Source of the DNA: Orobanche coerulescens
Taxonomy: Eukaryota > Streptophyta > Magnoliopsida > Lamiales > Orobanchaceae
Direction of reading: 5' to 3'
Length of the DNA: 64,000 bases
NCBI GenBank assembly: GCA_033398695.1
Contig: CM065818.1
Span: 53,290,001 to 53,354,000, forward strand
Below, piece by piece: positions 47,675 to 58,331 of the stretch; the first letter of the stretch is position 1, and each line of letters begins with the position of its first letter. The notes under the pieces are model-generated. The model saw only the letters and a list, made by a program, of their open reading frames with translations. It was not told the origin of the DNA and ran no database searches. The translations under genes and the position numbers were made by a program.

Positions 47675-48639
47675 TGTTGTGTCGAGATTTATACGTCTCA
47701 ACAGGCGATCGCCTCAGAGACCGGGCGACCGAGCCAGAGCCCAGCAGCCAAGGTCGATTGGCCGACCGAAGGTCCCAGGACAAGTCCCGGTGCCGAGCGA
47801 TCGACATCTGAGGCGATCGTCTCTCGGTACTTGGCGATCGACTCCTGGTGACCGACCAAATGACGACCGCATCATGCCATGCGAAGCCATCGATCGTCTA
47901 GTCGGCAAGGGCCGAATCTCGAAGCAAGAACCCACGTGCAGATTCGGAAAAGGCGCCGCAAGACAGGGATCGTTGACCAACAGCCTATCAGCATCTTTCC
48001 ACCAACCGACAGACCCGCCGAAAGGTGCACAGTGGGACCGCCCGTGACAGCGACTCAGGACGCATGCCGGCTCCTCATTGGACCGCACAGCTGGCTGCCA
48101 GCAGCAGCCGCAGGCTTTAAGGCAGATAGCCCATGTGACATAAAGACGATTGCCCCTTATTATATTACCTAAAAGGCGATCGCCCGCCAGTAAACAGGGC
48201 ATCTCAACTCCTATAAATAGAAGGCTGTCTGCACTTGGAAAAAGATCGGTCTCTCTGACACTCTGTCCGTTTCTCGTCCAGTTCAAAAGCACAACTCACA
48301 TCTTGGTTATCTTACTCTTGGCAACAGCTATCTCTCGGCCTTTCTTCTCTCTCAGCACCTCTTACACGAAAGACGGTCGGCAGAGACGAAGCACGCAGAG
48401 CTTCGCTCAAGAGCTAGATAAATAGGATCTTTTACACTCATTGTAATCGCATTCTTACATTGATATTTGTACTCAAACGTATTGATATTAATAACATCTC
48501 GCGAGAGCATTCAAGCCCGGACCTAACAAACCCGACAAATCTTGTGTTATTTACACCCCCTCGGACGTGCTCTCGCAATTTGCTGTTGCTCGACCATTCC
48601 AGCAATATCTATCTTCGGATAATATTTCGGGCAACAACA
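47675..48639 (+). repeat. 5' LTR of element F
   Basis: TGTTGTGTCGAG...GGGCAACAACA. It contains a TATA box at 48211-48220 (ctataaatag) and several gCGATCG palindromes, including a full AGGCGATCGCCT at 47703-47714 and two copies exactly 21 bp apart (GATC cores 47815 and 47836). A few percent of positions differ from the 3' LTR by eye. Confidence 0.93.
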
Positions 48640-48641
48640 AT

Positions 48642-48657
48642 TGGCGCTAGAAGGAGG
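48642..48657 (+). promoter_or_regulatory. Primer binding site of element F
   Basis: TGGCGCTAGAAGGAGG, two bases after the LTR. The TGGCGC start is typical of Tat-like elements. I could not assign the primer tRNA with certainty. Confidence 0.6.
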
Positions 48658-48766
48658 GCATCTAACCCTCATTTTTATTCCTACCGTCTCGAAGAACACT
48701 CACTGTTCTCCGGGGCATATACCTGAAGAAACACTCACTGTTCTTCAGAGAAAAGCTTTCAGAATC

Positions 48767-49996
48767 ATGACTTCTGCCTCCGCATCGAAGAAAGCCACTG
48801 GCCGATCCGCCAGACGCCTCATTTCGTCTCAATCCGAGCCACAGCCTATGGCAGAGGGTAGCCGCCGCGGTCCGAGACTCTTGATCCCTCCCCCGAGGGA
48901 CGGCCCAAGCCTCTCGCTCGATCAGTTCCAAACCGCGAAACAGATCGAAAAGGCCCTGGCCATCCTACAGGAGCGACGGAGAGCTTTCGACGCGCCGCCC
49001 GCTCTAACCCCCTCGGCCATCCGCTGCTTGCCCAAACGGAAGTTCAAGGCGTTACCTACCGACCGATCGCCAGGAGGCTCCCATTCGCAAGAAGAAGCGC
49101 TCGCAAGCCGGGGCACCTCTGTTTTCAATCGCCTAGGCAGGGACCCATCTTGGCGACCGGGGCAATCTGGCCCCAGCCACGAGACGACGGAGCCCGAGTC
49201 CGTCACCAGGAATTCGGCATATCCGACTCCCAAGAGGCAGGCCAGCCATCTGGCTCCTCCTCGCCAAAGAACCGAGGTCGGCGACCGCGGGGTCAGGAGA
49301 TCGGTACACGATCGCCTCGGCTCCCGCTCTGAAATCCGAGCCACGAGTGACCAAGCTACAGCGATGGCCGAGATGCAACGCCAGCTCGACGACATGAAGG
49401 CACTCCTAGAATCTGGGGCATGCGCCAAAAGAAAGATCGCCGGGCCGAGCGAGCCACTCGTGGTCTACATTGAGCTCGCCCCCGTGCAGCGTACGATCGC
49501 TCCTCCGCAAACACCTTTGTACAAGGGGATATCGGACCCCGACACTCACCTGAGCAAGTTCCGCATCTACATGACCGGGTGTGGGGCATCAAACGCAACC
49601 AGATGCCGGATGTTCCCACTGACGCTGGACGACCTTGCCCACAGGTGGTACGCCTCATTGCCGCCGCGATCCATCGATTCCTTTGATCAACTGGCGAACA
49701 GCTTCACAGCTTACTTCGCCGCCAAGGTCGCTCGGCCGGAAGGTCCCCATCGCATGATGAAAATCAGGCAGGGAGAAGAAGAGTCCGACGCGGGCTACAT
49801 CGACCGGGTAGACAAGATCATCCTCAACGGTGCGCCCGTAAGCAATGAGATCGCCCTCTACTTGGTCCTAGGAGGATTCCATGGTCGTTCGCCTATGTTC
49901 AGGCATCTTACGAAGGACCATCCCCCAACCTATGCGATCTTCCGCGCTAAAGCCGCAGACTTTCTGGCCAGGCAAAGATTTCTTCTCAACCTATGA
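48767..49996 (+). CDS. Element F truncated Gag
   Basis: I choose ATG 48767; the longer frame starts without ATG inside the primer site. About 409 residues. The first half is basic, low in complexity and rich in Arg, Ser and Pro. The retrotransposon gag domain then shows DPDTHLSKFRIYM, RMFPLTLDDLAHRWYASLP, FDQLANSFTAYF and FRAKAADFLARQRF. The last part is also visible in element G gag (FRVRAADFLARQRM), supporting kinship. The frame ends just there, so the nucleocapsid zinc knuckle present in G (near 63580) is absent, and protease, RT and integrase are missing too. Whether this short Gag can package RNA is unknown. The frame is otherwise uninterrupted. Confidence 0.82.
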   Translation: MTSASASKKATGRSARRLISSQSEPQPMAEGSRRGPRLLIPPPRDGPSLSLDQFQTAKQIEKALAILQERRRAFDAPPALTPSAIRCLPKRKFKALPTDRSPGGSHSQEEALASRGTSVFNRLGRDPSWRPGQSGPSHETTEPESVTRNSAYPTPKRQASHLAPPRQRTEVGDRGVRRSVHDRLGSRSEIRATSDQATAMAEMQRQLDDMKALLESGACAKRKIAGPSEPLVVYIELAPVQRTIAPPQTPLYKGISDPDTHLSKFRIYMTGCGASNATRCRMFPLTLDDLAHRWYASLPPRSIDSFDQLANSFTAYFAAKVARPEGPHRMMKIRQGEEESDAGYIDRVDKIILNGAPVSNEIALYLVLGGFHGRSPMFRHLTKDHPPTYAIFRAKAADFLARQRFLLNL

Positions 49997-50893
49997 GCAA
50001 CGCGATCGGCAACCGAACGACGATCACCAGTCTTCCAACCCGATCTCCGTTATCAAGCAACATCACTAAAACTGGAGGACTCGCTCACCCTCTACAGTTC
50101 ATCATCTAACATGTTGGACTAAGGCACGAGATCGCCTCCCCCGCACAACGTACACCGTCTAAGGTCGGCATTTAACATGATGATCCGAGGTGGAAGAATG
50201 TAGCCATGGTCCTGGTGGTCGATGGAACCGAATTCTTAGGCCATGCAAGGTTCCTTTGGGCTGAGATCGCTCGCCCTTCGTTTAAATACGAGGCGGGCGT
50301 AGTCGAAGGACCCTCCAAACAAATCAGTGGACACAATCGCCCGCCCTCGAAGGTCCGTCATTTAACATGGTAGATCCTTCATGGACAATGTGACGTGTCA
50401 CTACCCCCGTCTCAATGAATACCATCGAGGATTGCCATCTAACACGACGATCCGAGGTAGAAAAGAGCTAACTAGCCACGGACGTGGAGTAGATTAATCC
50501 GACGACGCCCCGCGCAAGTACTTCTCTAGACCAAGACCACACGCCCTTCGTTTAAATACGAGGCGAGGCACAGCCTAACGGAGGACCCTCACAATAAAAT
50601 GAGTCACGAGACAGACAATGCCGCTCGCGCACAAGGCATGGTCATGGATTCGGTCCATCGAACTCCACGACTGTGCACGATTCCTCAACAACGAAGCAAT
50701 CAAGTTTCTACGAGGGATCGGCAAAATTGTTTATTGCAGGAACAAGACCGAAGATAGCTCGCCAATCGACCAGATCGCCAAAAGTCTGAGACCAAAGTCC
50801 ACTCAAACGGATCGCCCGTCTTCATCCTACACGATCGCCGGCAAGAACCACCTCACCCCGTGTCTTCAACATCGGAGCAAGCTGGGGGGCAAT
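49997..50893 (+). repeat. 3' UTR of element F with repeated TTTAAA hairpin units
   Basis: Two degenerate units share CGCCCTTCGTTTAAATACGA followed by GGCG, near 50275-50302 and 50540-50567, each followed by a ggaccctc phrase. The reverse complement of this tail is seen in element G at about 58680-59210. The polypurine tract gctggggggcaat is at 50881-50893. The frame 50618-50923 runs into the LTR and is not a gene. Confidence 0.75.
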
Positions 50894-51858
50894 TATTGTG
50901 TCGAGATTTATACGTCTCAATAGGCGATCGCCTCAGAGACCGGGCGACCGAGCCAGAGCCCAGCAGCCAAGGCCGATTGGCCTACGGAAGGTCCCAGGAC
51001 AAGTCCCGGTGTCGAGCGATCGACATCTGAGGCGATCGTCTCTCGGTACTTGGCGATCGACTCCTGGTGACCGACTAAATGACGACCGCCTCATGCCATG
51101 CGAAGCCATCTATCGTTCAGTCGGCAAGGGCCAAAGCTCGAAGCAATAACCCACATGCAGATCCGGAAAAGGCGCCGCAAGACAAGGATCGTTAACCAAT
51201 AGTCTGTCAGCATCTTTCCACCAACCGACAGACCCGCCGAAAGGTGCACAGTGGGACCGCCCGTGACAGCGACTCAGGATGCGTGCCGGCTCCTCATTGG
51301 ACTGCACAGCTGGCTGCCAGAAGCAGCCGCAGGCTTTAAGGCAGACAACCCATGTGACATAAAGACGATTGCCCCTTATTATATTACCTAAAAGGCGATC
51401 GCCCGCCAGTAAATAGGGCATCTCAGCTCCTATAAATAGAAGGCTGCCTGCACTTGGAAAAGGATCGGTCTATCTGACACTCTGTCCGTTTCTCGTCCAG
51501 TTCAGAAGCACAACTCACATCTTGGCTATCTTACTCTTGGCAACAGCTATCTCTCGGCCTTTCTTCTCTCTCAGCACCTCTTATACGAAAGACGGTCGGC
51601 AGAGACGAAGCATGCAGAGCTTCGCTCAAGAGCTAGATAAATAGGATCTTTTACACTCATTGTAATCGCATTCTTACATTGATATTTGTACTCAAACGTA
51701 TTGATATTAATAACATCTCGCGAGAGCATTCAAGCCCGAGCCTAACAAACCCGACAAATCTTGTGTTATTTACACCCCCTCGGACATGCTCTCGCAATTT
51801 TTTGTTGCTCGACCATTCCAGTAATATCTATCTTCGAATAATATTTCGGGCAACAACA
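50894..51858 (+). repeat. 3' LTR of element F
   Basis: 965 bp. The first bases have mutated from TGTTGTG to TATTGTG; the end GGGCAACAACA is intact. TATA box at 51430-51439. Confidence 0.93.
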
Positions 51859-52010
51859 TGTCAAGCTTTGAACGAGACGAAGGGAGTATGTAGTTAATGG
51901 TTGTGATTATTATACAAGGTCATGGATAGAGTGTTATTCTTGAACAGAAAATCGAGATATTTTGGTGGATGAAGTTTGTTAGGTATACTACATGACATGC
52001 TGGAAATATC

Positions 52011-52310
52011 AAGAGGTATGTTACTTTCAAGGAGAATAAGTTAACTGATTTAAAGAGTCACGACTGTCATATCCTACACAACGCCTATTTGCGATGTCCA
52101 TTCGACCATACTTGTCCAAACAAGTAGTGGAGCCTTGTGTTGTTGTTCAGATTTTTTCAGCAGTTATGCACTAGAGAAGTGAAGAAGTCTGAATTGAGGC
52201 TATTGCAAATGGAGATCATCCATATTTTGAACAAATTTGAAAGAATAATTCCTCCAAAAATTTTGACCTCATGCATTGTTGCTCACAGGTCCAATCCAAT
52301 ACAAATAGAT
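52011..52310 (+). pseudogene. CACTA (En/Spm) transposase relic
   Basis: A short relic of the C-terminal part of a Tnp2-type CACTA transposase, including the start of the DUF4218-like region. Frame 3 gives KLTDLKSHDCHIL (a hallmark of this family, usually KxxGLKSHDCHVLMQ). The expected continuation (AMSIRPYLSKQVVEP) appears in another frame, then frame 3 resumes with FRFFQQLCTREV and LLQMEIIHILNKFERIIPP, matching the FFxxLCSxxL and ILCKLExIFPP pattern known for the family. At least two frameshifts are present, and no TIRs or upstream domains are found nearby. The conserved phrases are strong enough to name the family. Confidence 0.72.
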
Positions 52311-52517
52311 ATTTCCAATAGAAAGGTACATTAAATACGAGTGTGACTTTAATGTTCTTTTATATGATGTCATTTTCCAAGTAGTTTTGCTAATAAGTGT
52401 AAATACTCACAAAAAACTAAGTGATTACAAAGCCTTTGTGACCAAACGATCTGCATATGAAGGATGTATTATTGAAACTATTAGAAATATGCACTTGAAT
52501 GCCACTCAGATGATGAG

Positions 52518-54107
52518 ATTGTGAGAGCATTGTATTGTAATTATGAATATTTATTTAATAAGACATTTATTATTACTATATTATTGTATATCACAGACAT
52601 CATTTTTTGGTATATAGAATAATAGTCCTTGTATCTGAGATCAAACATTCAACTCCTTATGGAGATAAGGAGATATGCATTGAAAGTGTTTAGGGCTCGA
52701 ATGCATACTTTGTTCGCATTCGAGAAAACCTAACTAGGCAGTAAGTTAGACAAGACTTGTATAATGTGTACTTGAACATGTAGAGTGTCTGTATTCACTA
52801 ATGATTAGTGGGAGCACACATTATAGGTATGCTAATGGGATTAGTATACTCGAACACGACTCACCTCGATTCGGTCACATGGATATCACTCAGGGATTGT
52901 CAATGACTGGATCGAAAGGTTGTGATAGGTTTACGTGGACCTTTGACTTGAGGTTTTAGTAGGAGATGTATTTGTGACATTAAGTTAGTCATTAGAGTAG
53001 TTCGATCCAATCACTAGTTGGTGGGGTCAATCTCGGAATGCAACTTAGTGGGTAAGTAGCAGTCTCTACTGAATACCATGATAGGATTCTTTCTCCTGTT
53101 AGTGAGCAGGTAAATATCCTGTGCGGTTAATTGCAAATGAGATCATAAGTCTTTGGCCAAAGCAGTTAGAGCTAGTTGTATTTGATACACAAGAGCTCGG
53201 TGATCTCAGTTTGCATTAACAAATGCATAGAGTCAAGTTACAATAGGGTTTGACTTTACCGTAACTCTAATACTTGAACGGGACATATGATTGAAGGGTT
53301 TATACGTATACAATATTCACGACATAATGGTTTTGGAATGATCCGATCATTCGTTCTTAGTTGGGTTACGGTACGGAGCAATAGACTGGCTGAGTGTTAC
53401 CCGCACTCCTTGGTTCCTCCCATTGCTGACTAAGACTGACCTATAGAGTCGCGCATAAGGATATTTGATGGATAAAATATGTATTTATCATGTCTTCATT
53501 AATATTGGATATTAGATATCTAACTTGATTTATTTGATAAATCATGTGGTCTATTGAGTTGAAATTAATTATCGGGTGATTAATTTAGTTCATAAATAAT
53601 TATTTTTTAGAAATATATTATTATAATTTTGTATTTGATAAAATAATTAATTGGAATAATTAATTAAGTATAAGTACATTTGAGATAAACTGAAGTGTAC
53701 TTAACGGATTAGACACGCGAACATCCGGTACACGAACCGAGTAGCTTAGCTCGTTTTCTCACCAAACTCAAGTGGGTCGCCCCCTCTCATGCTTGGAAGC
53801 TTACCATATGTTGTGTGGGGTGTGTTAGTCTTATTTTATAAGGTTGACGACAAATGGATGAGATTTGGAATCTCATGATTTGATCCCACTTTGTATTATA
53901 AATGAGATAGTCTATCTCACCATTTATAAGTTGAAAAAAAACACACTAAAACACACACAATCAGTCGTGAGAATCACCAAGGAGGGGAGAAATTTTTCTT
54001 TTAAATTCTTGTTCATCTTAGAAAGAAAGAAAAGAAAGAAGCGAAAAGAAGAAAAATACTATATCAATTCCTAGTCGTGTTCTTCGGGAACGGATTGATA
54101 TATAATA
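52518..54107 (+). repeat. Truncated copia-like LTR, cut by element G
   Basis: AT-rich stretch with LTR-like composition, TATA-like tataaatgag at 53896-53905, and a pyrimidine- then purine-rich end broken at 54108 by element G. It shares the word aatattggatatta (53503-53516) with the hairpin array of the solo LTR at 39298-40849, in opposite orientation, so the two may be related. The left boundary is uncertain. 53865-54074 is an open frame over the presumed R/U5 and is not a gene. Confidence 0.45.
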
Positions 54108-55039
54108 TGTTGTTACCCAAAATATTATCCGGAGATAGTAGTGCTGAAATGATCGAGTAACAAACAAATGCGAGAACACTTCCGTGAGAAAATAAATAAC
54201 ACAAGATTTGCCGGGGTTGTTAATCTCGGGCTTGAATGCTCTCGCGAGATGTTATTAATAAGTATACTGTTGAGTACAAATATTAATGTCAGAATCTATT
54301 ACAATGAGTGTAAAGACTTCTGGTTATCTAAGCTGTAGAGCGTGTAGATTGCCGGAAGAACCAGATATGAAGATCTGTGAGTTCTTGCTATTTGATGTTC
54401 TGTCAATGTATGAGAATGTGTATTTCTCTCTGTATTCACGGCGATGATTGCCTAATTTTATGAAGATAATCGCGTGATCCTTGGACACTGTTGTGAGCCT
54501 CCTATTTATAGGAGACAAGGCTGCTGGGGCCTCTCCGACGATCGTGGGCGATCGCCGTATTCTATATTATAGTAAGGTGGCCGATCGTCCCGTCACGTGG
54601 GGCTGTTCCCTTAAAGTCTGAGGCTGCTGCTGGCAGCCAGCTGTGCGAGCCAATGGGAAGCCTGTACGCATCCTAAGTCGTTGTCCGAGGAGGACCCACT
54701 TTGTACCTTTCGGCGGCCCTGTCGGTAGGTGAGATAGGTGACAGGCTGGGGTCAAAGGTCCTATCTGTCGGCGCCTTTTGTGGATCTGCACGTGGGTCAT
54801 CGTCCAAGATTCGGTCTTCGACGACTTTGACGGATGTTGGATTTATATGTGGCACGAGACGACCGTCTCTGGTTGGACATCAAAAACGATCGCCAGGTAC
54901 CAAAAGACGATCGTCGGATACCGAAAGACGATCGCCGTGGGTGCCGACCTCTGGGTGTTTGCCCAGAGTATGTCTTCTATGGTTGGCTCTCAGATCATAA
55001 TGCTGATCGCCACCGAGGCGTATTAATCGCCGCACAACA
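54108..55039 (-). repeat. 3' LTR of element G
   Basis: 932 bp, TGTTGTTACCC...CACAACA on the plus strand, homologous to the reverse complement of the F LTR. The minus-strand TATA box is at 54501-54510. It holds CGATCG motifs, three of them (GATC cores 54888, 54909, 54930) exactly 21 bp apart in a tandem acgatcg(c/t)c...accaaaag unit, and another two 10 bp apart (54541, 54551). Confidence 0.9.
54886..54936. repeat. Three ACGATCG palindromes at exact 21-bp period (G LTR)
   Basis: ACGATCG starts at 54886, 54907 and 54928, separated by similar 14-bp spacers (for example ccaggtaccaaaag and tcggataccgaaag). Confidence 0.9.
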
Positions 55040-55376
55040 ATTGCCCCCCAGCTCGACTCGATGTTGAAAACACGGGGTCAGGTGGCACTGTTGGCGATCG
55101 CCATTGCTTAGACGATCAGACGATCTAATTTCAAATTTGGACGATCTCCTTTAGCGCTGGGAGCAGCGGGAAATGAAGGCGGGCTCGCGAAACGTTGCAA
55201 GGACACGCGTCGCGTTTCTATTGAGGGAGTCCGACGGTTTGTCAGACTTTGTCGTCTGGCGTGCCCTCGAAAAGATGCGTACGCGGGATTCGAGGGCTGC
55301 ATTTAATGTGTCCCCCCGACGGTTGCACTCCAACCCTTGGGATTTTGCCTATTTGCAAAGAGACCCCTGCCCCTGT

Positions 55377-55385
55377 CTATAAAAG
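55377..55385 (+). promoter_or_regulatory. TATA box of the antisense gene
   Basis: ctataaaag on the plus strand, 156 bp before the ATG at 55533 and about 340 bp outside the G LTR. Upstream of it, 55053-55376 has no coding signal. Confidence 0.6.
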
Positions 55386-55532
55386 CGGCTATGTCTTCTT
55401 CATTCCTACTCTTCACGCTTCCTCGTTTTCTAGCCGAGATTCGGCAAAAATTTTCCGACGACCCTTGAGCCGACCGTCCTTCCTTTTAGGTAAGAACATA
55501 AATCTTCTTTCTCCCCTTTATTTTTTTATAAC

Positions 55533-58242
55533 ATGTCTAGAGAATCTAAGACCTTCGAGACCGGAAGCACCTCCGCCGCCGCAGCTTTGCCGGACCGGGA
55601 GGAAATTCCCGTGGGACTCCATATGGAAACGGCCATTGAGGCTATTCGTGCGGGGATTGCACCCGCAGAACTTGAGGAGCTCTTCAACGAGGCCGAAGTG
55701 GCGAGATCTGCGGCAACGGCGGAGCAAGGGAGTTCGCCGGTTGATGAAGATGAACTGGTGCGGTTGTCTTGGGAAAAGGATAGCGTGTTCGGCCCCGCCT
55801 ATATGGCTTTCGCTAAGATTATGGAGGGGATTGCCGGGCCCTGTCCAGAATTTGATTTCGAAGCTTACTCCGCCGCTCGTCCCTACGAACATGTGAAGGT
55901 GACGGTGTTTCGGGCCGCCGACCCGTCTCAGTGGACTCTCGGTAAGATTCAGAGTTCGGCGACCCGGAAAGACTTGAGCCGCTGGAGGGCCAAATATCAT
56001 ATTCCTTCTGACGTTTCACTGCACGTGCCCTCCGAGAATGAACGTGCCGACCAGCCTCCCGAGGGTATGGTCATCATTAATGAAATGACCCTGGCAGTCG
56101 GACTTCGGTTTTCCTTGTCGTTCACCGTCTCGTATCTGCTGGTCGCCTGGAATCTGGCGCCTCCGCTGATTGCGAACGCCCGGCCGCAGACATCGCACAT
56201 TGACGTTGTTCGGCGGTCACATGTCGCTTCGCTTCTCATACTGGAGATGAATTATCTTTGCCGACTATGCAGAAGGGATCGATCGGCGGCTACCATAACA
56301 AAGGTAGCCTGCGTAGGGTGGACCATGGGGAGCCGAACAAAGCTCGGGGCGACTGGCAAAGTGGTGGCCGGGTCATGTAATGGAGGTCAGACGGCGATAA
56401 TCCGGAGGAAGAATTGGATATCCCCACCAATTTTCGGGAGAGGAATCCGAGTAAGGGTTTTAACTCTCCCTTTATTTGGATACTCCTTGAACTGATCTAA
56501 TTTGTCTCTCTTTTTGTAGGATTCCCTGTTCCAGCGATCGGCGATCTCCCCTTCGATTTCTTGATCGTCTGGGAGCGGATTCGCGCATTGCCGGATTCCT
56601 ACATAGACGTTCACTCAGTCAGCCTCGAACTTCACCGGTTGGGAGCTCGACTGTTTCGCTACCCTCGCCACTTGAAGGTCCCTGGTACGACTTTTTATTC
56701 ACTCTTTCCTGCGTGACGGTCGTCTCCAAGAGGTTGCAATGTCTAATTAGGTGTCTAACTTGTTAGAGTTTGTTCTTTGGCAGAGATTCATTTTCCCCGT
56801 TTCGCCGAGCCACCACAAGAGATCGCCATGTCTAACCCTGGTCTCATTGGTCGTCTTCACCTGGGAAAGAAGACGGGTCGTGTTCCTAAAACAACGTCTC
56901 GCCCCGTTCCTATGGTGAGGCCCGCTGTTGTGCCGGTCGCCGAGCCGGAAATTCAGGTGGAGGAACAACTCCAGCGCAACCGCAAGAGGCGGAGGCCGGC
57001 AGAGTCCCTGCCGATTAATGAGGCGGACGTGTCTATTTTGGAGCCACCGGTTTCCGCGGCCCCTATCTCCGCGGTTCCGATGGTGGAGGGATCTGGCTCC
57101 AGGCCCTCGACGTCCAGCTCCAGGTCATCGACCGACTTCTTGAAAAAGGTGGCGATCGCCGAAGCTGAAACTTCTCGGGGCAAGCCCTATTTTGGCCGCG
57201 ACCCCGAATTGGTCAACAGGTAAGACCGGATTGACCTTTCTGAGTTAGGCAATTTGAGTAAGGTATATACTAACTCCTTTGTCTCTTTTGTTTGTGTTGC
57301 AGGGTCCGTCTTGCTGATCCGGACGTCTCGCCGATGGTGCTGAACTTCCTGGCGAGCAAGTCTCCGCAGAAGTCCCTCCACGTCCCTACTTACATCCAGA
57401 AGGCCATCACCTCTCTGCCTAAGGCTTGGACGACCGATCTCAATGCGATCGCTCGTCGGCGGTCTGTAGATGCCCTGCAGGCGACCATTGCCCTGACTCT
57501 CCAGACGGCGACGATGGCCACCCAAGCCGCCATGTACTACGAGGGGCGACCCTCTAACGCTCACCTTCACAAAGACCTTGAGGCCGCTCGGAACAAAAAC
57601 GTCGACTTCGCCAACCGGATCCAGGCCATGGAGAAGGAATTCTCGGAGTCGTCCAAATGAGCCAAGCAGGACCTCGATCGGTTGAAGCAGGAGCTTAGTC
57701 GGTCCAAGGAGGTGGCCGATCGGTTCCGGGGCCAGGAGAAGGAAGCTCTCCGGATACATGCGGCCTCGCAGGAGGAGGCGACCGGGCTAAAGGCGATGGT
57801 GGATCAGCTCAACAGCGAGCTGGAGAAGGCAAAGGGAGAGCTTGAGAAGGCTAAAGGAGAAACGGCCACCAAGGTGGTCGAGCTAGCGTAAGCTGAGAAG
57901 ACGACCACGGAGTTGAGAGGGCAGCTAAAGGCGATCGAGACCGATCCCTACCTCAATGTGGCACTCGTTGGTGAGTTCGCCTATTATGTGGCCTACGCCG
58001 ACGCTGTCCGAGCCGCGAAAAAGGTAGGGATCGAGATCGGTCCTCTGATGGAGAGCTTCAAGGCCTATGCACTCGAGCACCCTTTGCACCCGGAGTTTTC
58101 CCTGCCGATCCTTGACCTCGTCGACTTGGGGATCGACTTGAGTTGGTATCCTTTTTCGGATAAACTCATTCATCCTGAGGCTGATGGGGGAGCGCGTGCC
58201 GATCCGCCACCTGGGGGCAAAGACCAGCCGGAGGGACCTTGA
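55533..58242 (+). pseudogene. Spliced antisense gene of element G (Transposase_28-like domain plus coiled coil)
   Basis: Runs opposite to gag-pol. Exons: 55533-56450, 56520-56684, 56784-57219 and 57303-58242. All three introns are short (69-99 bp) GT-AG introns, and codons joined across each junction stay in one frame. Exon 1 encodes a segment (KYHIPSDVSLHVPSENERA, then a GLRF block) resembling the plant domain filed as 'putative gypsy type transposon' (Pfam Transposase_28), as I recall it. Exon 3 has a basic NRKRRRP stretch and a Ser/Pro-rich linker. Exon 4 has a long coiled coil (KAKGELEKAKGE near 57832-57867) and a conserved-looking LVGEFAYYVAYADAV tail. Lesions: frame changes in exon 1 between about 56170 and 56290, TGA 57658-57660 and TAA 57889-57891. 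A TATA box lies upstream and AATAAA at 58326. Similar antisense reading frames are known in Tat elements such as Grande; their function is unknown. Call of exon structure 0.8, domain 0.65. Confidence 0.78.
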
Positions 58243-58325
58243 GAAATTTCTTTGTTTTCCTTGTAACTTTTTCCTCTTTCTTTGTATTGCCTTCGGGCTT
58301 CGTTTTGTACGAACTCCTTGTCATG

Positions 58326-58331
58326 AATAAA
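58326..58331 (+). terminator. Poly(A) signal of the antisense gene
   Basis: AATAAA 84 bp after the stop codon, followed by T-rich sequence (ccctttttg). Confidence 0.6.

Larger units (their letters stand above)
47675..51858 (+). mobile_element. Element F: gag-only Ty3 retroelement (TR-GAG type)
   Basis: TSD tgtca at 47670-47674 and 51859-51863. Two 965-bp LTRs (47675-48639 and 50894-51858), primer site at 48642, one gag-like frame and a 3' untranslated tail, 4184 bp in all. The LTR ends, polypurine tract (agctggggggcaat) and 3' tail match element G in opposite orientation, so F is a deletion derivative of the same lineage that lacks protease, RT, integrase and the antisense gene. Confidence 0.92.

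Noticed and set aside
47714..48292. 192-codon minus-strand frame in the F LTR
   Set aside because: It lies entirely within the LTR, antisense; only a shortened counterpart survives in the other LTR (51110-51421), and it resembles no protein I know.
53154..53170. CTTTGGCCAAAG palindrome in the truncated copia-like LTR
   Set aside because: Only one copy is present, so it does not support an array like those in the other LTRs.
47703..54936. GCGATCGC words as a sign of cyanobacterial or plastid DNA
   Set aside because: They are confined to the LTRs and bodies of F and G, which encode plant Ty3 Gag-Pol.
55518..56000. 160-codon minus-strand frame across exon 1 of the antisense gene
   Set aside because: It is a shadow frame of the plus-strand exon, which alone has family-like motifs and splice sites.
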